6,087 nt of DNA from UBA1161 sp049520395 (GTDB lineage Bacteria > Planctomycetota > Phycisphaerae > Tepidisphaerales > Tepidisphaeraceae): contig JBEKPV010000198.1 of the NCBI GenBank assembly GCA_049520395.1, positions 1-6,087 on the forward strand, given 5' to 3'. The notes under the pieces are model-generated. The model had not been told where the DNA came from and did not search any database. It was given only the letters and a program-made list of their open reading frames with translations. The position numbers and the translations under genes were made by a program. Shown piece by piece: positions 4,594-6,087 of this stretch. How positions within the stretch are numbered: the first letter of the stretch is position 1; the number at the start of each line of letters is the position of its first letter.

Positions 4594-6087
4594 GGTTCAG
4601 AGGATTTGTGCGGGTGGTGTTCGAGCGGCTTTGGCGGCGGTGGTGCTGGTTTGCGTTTGCTGTGCGCGGGGGGCTGCGGGGACGGATGGGCCGGGGCTGG
4701 AGGGGGCGGATTCGTGGTTGAATACGGATGGGGGGAAGCCGGTTTCGATGAGCGAGCTTAAGGGGCAGGTCGTTCTTTTGGATTTCTGGACTTATAGCTG
4801 CATCAACTGCATGCACGTTATTCCGGATTTGCATTTTTTGGAGCGGAAGTATGCGGGGGAGCCGTTTGTGGTGATCGGAGTGCATTCGGGGAAATTCGAC
4901 GAGGAGAAGGACGCGAATAATATTCGCCAGGCGGTGTTAAGGCTGAACATTACGCACCCGGTTGCGGTGGATAGCGAATACAAAATCTGGAATGCGTTTG
5001 GGGTGAACGCGTGGCCGACGCTGATTGTTCTGGATCCGGGGGGGAGCGTGGCGGGGACCTGGGAGGGGGAAGGACACCGGGACGAAATCGATGCGCGGAT
5101 CGGGGAGCTGCTGCAGACGGGGAAGGAAAATGGGACGCTGGCTAAGCCGATTCATTTTGGGAGCGAGCGGGCTTCGTTTAAATCGGGCGTGCTGGAATTT
5201 CCGGGGAAGGTTTTGGCGGATGCGGCGGGAGGGAGACTTTTTATCAGCGATACCGGGCATAACCGGATTCTTGTTTCGGACTTTAATGGGAAGGTTTCGC
5301 AGATCATTGGAGATGGGAAGGCGGGGTTGAAAGATGGGGGATTTGGTGAGGCGGAGTTTCGTGAGCCGGAGGGGGTTGCGTTGTCGGCGGATGGGAAGAC
5401 GCTTTATGTTGCGGACACGGAAAATCATGCGATTCGGGCGGTGGATCTGGGGGGCGCGAACGTAAGCACGCTTGCGGGGACTGGGTCGCAGGCGGATCAG
5501 TTTCCCGACGGTAGTCCTGGGAAGACGACGGCGCTGAATTCGCCTTGGGATGTGGCGCGCGTTGGGAAGACGCTTTACATTGCGATGGCGGGGGTGCATC
5601 AAATTTGGGCGATTGATCTTACGAACGATTTGGTTTCGGTTTATGCGGGGGCGGGGCGAGAGGCGGACGCGGATGGAAGCAATGCGGATGCGGATTTCGC
5701 GCAGCCGTCGGGGCTGGCGACGGATGGGACGCATTTGTATGTGGCGGATTCGGAGGCATCCAGTATTCGAGCCATTTCGATCGACACGGATCAAACGACG
5801 ACGATCGCGGGGAGCGGGGATTTGTTTGGGTTTGGGCGAACGGATGGGGTGGGGAAATCGGCGCTGTTTCAGCATCCGATTGGGGTGGCGGTGGATGGGG
5901 ATGCGCTTTTTGTCGCCGACACGTTGAACGGGCTGATTCGGCGGGTTGATCTGAAATCGGATGCGGTTACGACGTGGCTTGGGTCTGGCGCGGGGGATTC
6001 GGAGGCGGCGGATAGTTTTTATGAGCCGGGTGGGGTGAGCGTCGCGGGGGGTACGCTTTACGTTGCGGATACGAATCACCAGCGCAT
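4583..6087 (+). CDS. Secreted thioredoxin-fold / NHL beta-propeller protein (NHLRC2-like), 3' end missing
   Basis: Open from the ATG to the window edge (501 full codons, no stop), so the C-terminus is missing. Residues 15-33 are a signal peptide or anchor (hydrophobic run, then CARGAAG), predicting export. Residues 38-180 form a thioredoxin-like/TlpA-type domain: VVLLDFWTYSCINCMHVIPDL with redox pair Cys73/Cys76 (CINC), and the cis-proline in WPTL (Pro145). From about 205, six NHL blades are visible with repeated LYVAD or LFVAD strands (FISDTGHNR 220-228, YVADTENH 275-282, YIAMAG 332-337, YVADSEAS 386-393, FVADTLNG 443-450, YVADTNHQR 493-501). Blade 3 lacks the usual Asp. The order matches bacterial relatives of NHLRC2. 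It likely acts in thiol redox chemistry outside the cytoplasm with the propeller as a binding platform; the partner is unknown. Codons are strongly biased to G endings (GCG, GGG, CTG, ACG). Divergent from the MOSC fusion gene. Confidence 0.88.
   Translation, partial: MIREVQRICAGGVRAALAAVVLVCVCCARGAAGTDGPGLEGADSWLNTDGGKPVSMSELKGQVVLLDFWTYSCINCMHVIPDLHFLERKYAGEPFVVIGVHSGKFDEEKDANNIRQAVLRLNITHPVAVDSEYKIWNAFGVNAWPTLIVLDPGGSVAGTWEGEGHRDEIDARIGELLQTGKENGTLAKPIHFGSERASFKSGVLEFPGKVLADAAGGRLFISDTGHNRILVSDFNGKVSQIIGDGKAGLKDGGFGEAEFREPEGVALSADGKTLYVADTENHAIRAVDLGGANVSTLAGTGSQADQFPDGSPGKTTALNSPWDVARVGKTLYIAMAGVHQIWAIDLTNDLVSVYAGAGREADADGSNADADFAQPSGLATDGTHLYVADSEASSIRAISIDTDQTTTIAGSGDLFGFGRTDGVGKSALFQHPIGVAVDGDALFVADTLNGLIRRVDLKSDAVTTWLGSGAGDSEAADSFYEPGGVSVAGGTLYVADTNHQR

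Noticed and set aside
4937..6079. Long open frame on the minus strand opposite the thioredoxin-NHL gene
   Set aside because: Its product is an Arg/Pro/Ile-rich sequence with no recognisable domain. It exists because GCG/GGG/ACG codons on the other strand cannot give stops. The plus-strand frame has a signal peptide, CINC motif and NHL blades.
1..6087. tRNA, rRNA or known riboswitch
   Set aside because: No cloverleaf, rRNA-like block or recognised riboswitch core was seen in either the 2151-2527 or the 4382-4582 gap.

Overview
The window is high-GC bacterial chromosomal DNA with five protein-coding genes. From the left they are a higB-higA toxin-antitoxin pair (higA runs off the left edge), an HtrA/Deg-type serine protease, a repeat-filled gap of about 380 bp, and a three-domain MOSC / flavin reductase / 2Fe-2S ferredoxin fusion, all on the minus strand. 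A secreted thioredoxin-fold/NHL-propeller protein is divergent on the plus strand and runs off the right edge. The intergenic repeats (CCCTTCGACAAGCTC and CCCTCACCCC units), the composition and the gene types fit a planctomycete-like environmental bacterium. That assignment is an impression from memory of such genomes, not a proof.

Layout: 1-581 is the toxin-antitoxin module. Toxin and antitoxin overlap in an ATGA junction, and a promoter sits between two near-identical 17-bp palindromes. 615-2150 is the protease. 2151-2527 has no gene and holds nested and duplicated GC-rich palindromic repeats. 2528-4381 is the MOSC fusion. 4382-4582 is a divergent promoter region with two matched promoter/operator units. 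4583 to the end is the thioredoxin-NHL gene.

The most notable signal is in 4428-4523. Two promoters point away from each other, and each has the palindrome TTGCC-N5-GGCAA starting exactly on its -35 hexamer and ending exactly 8 nt before its -10. This predicts that one unidentified regulator controls the MOSC redox enzyme and the exported thioredoxin-like protein together. The MOSC protein appears to carry a complete electron path from NAD(P)H through FAD and 2Fe-2S to a molybdenum cofactor on one chain. The neighbour also has a redox-active fold, so the pair may be a redox or detoxification module, but the substrate cannot be read from the sequence.

A compositional step is visible. From about 615 rightwards the plus strand is strongly G-rich over C whichever strand is coding, while the higBA part is nearly balanced. 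This is consistent with the toxin-antitoxin module being a later arrival.
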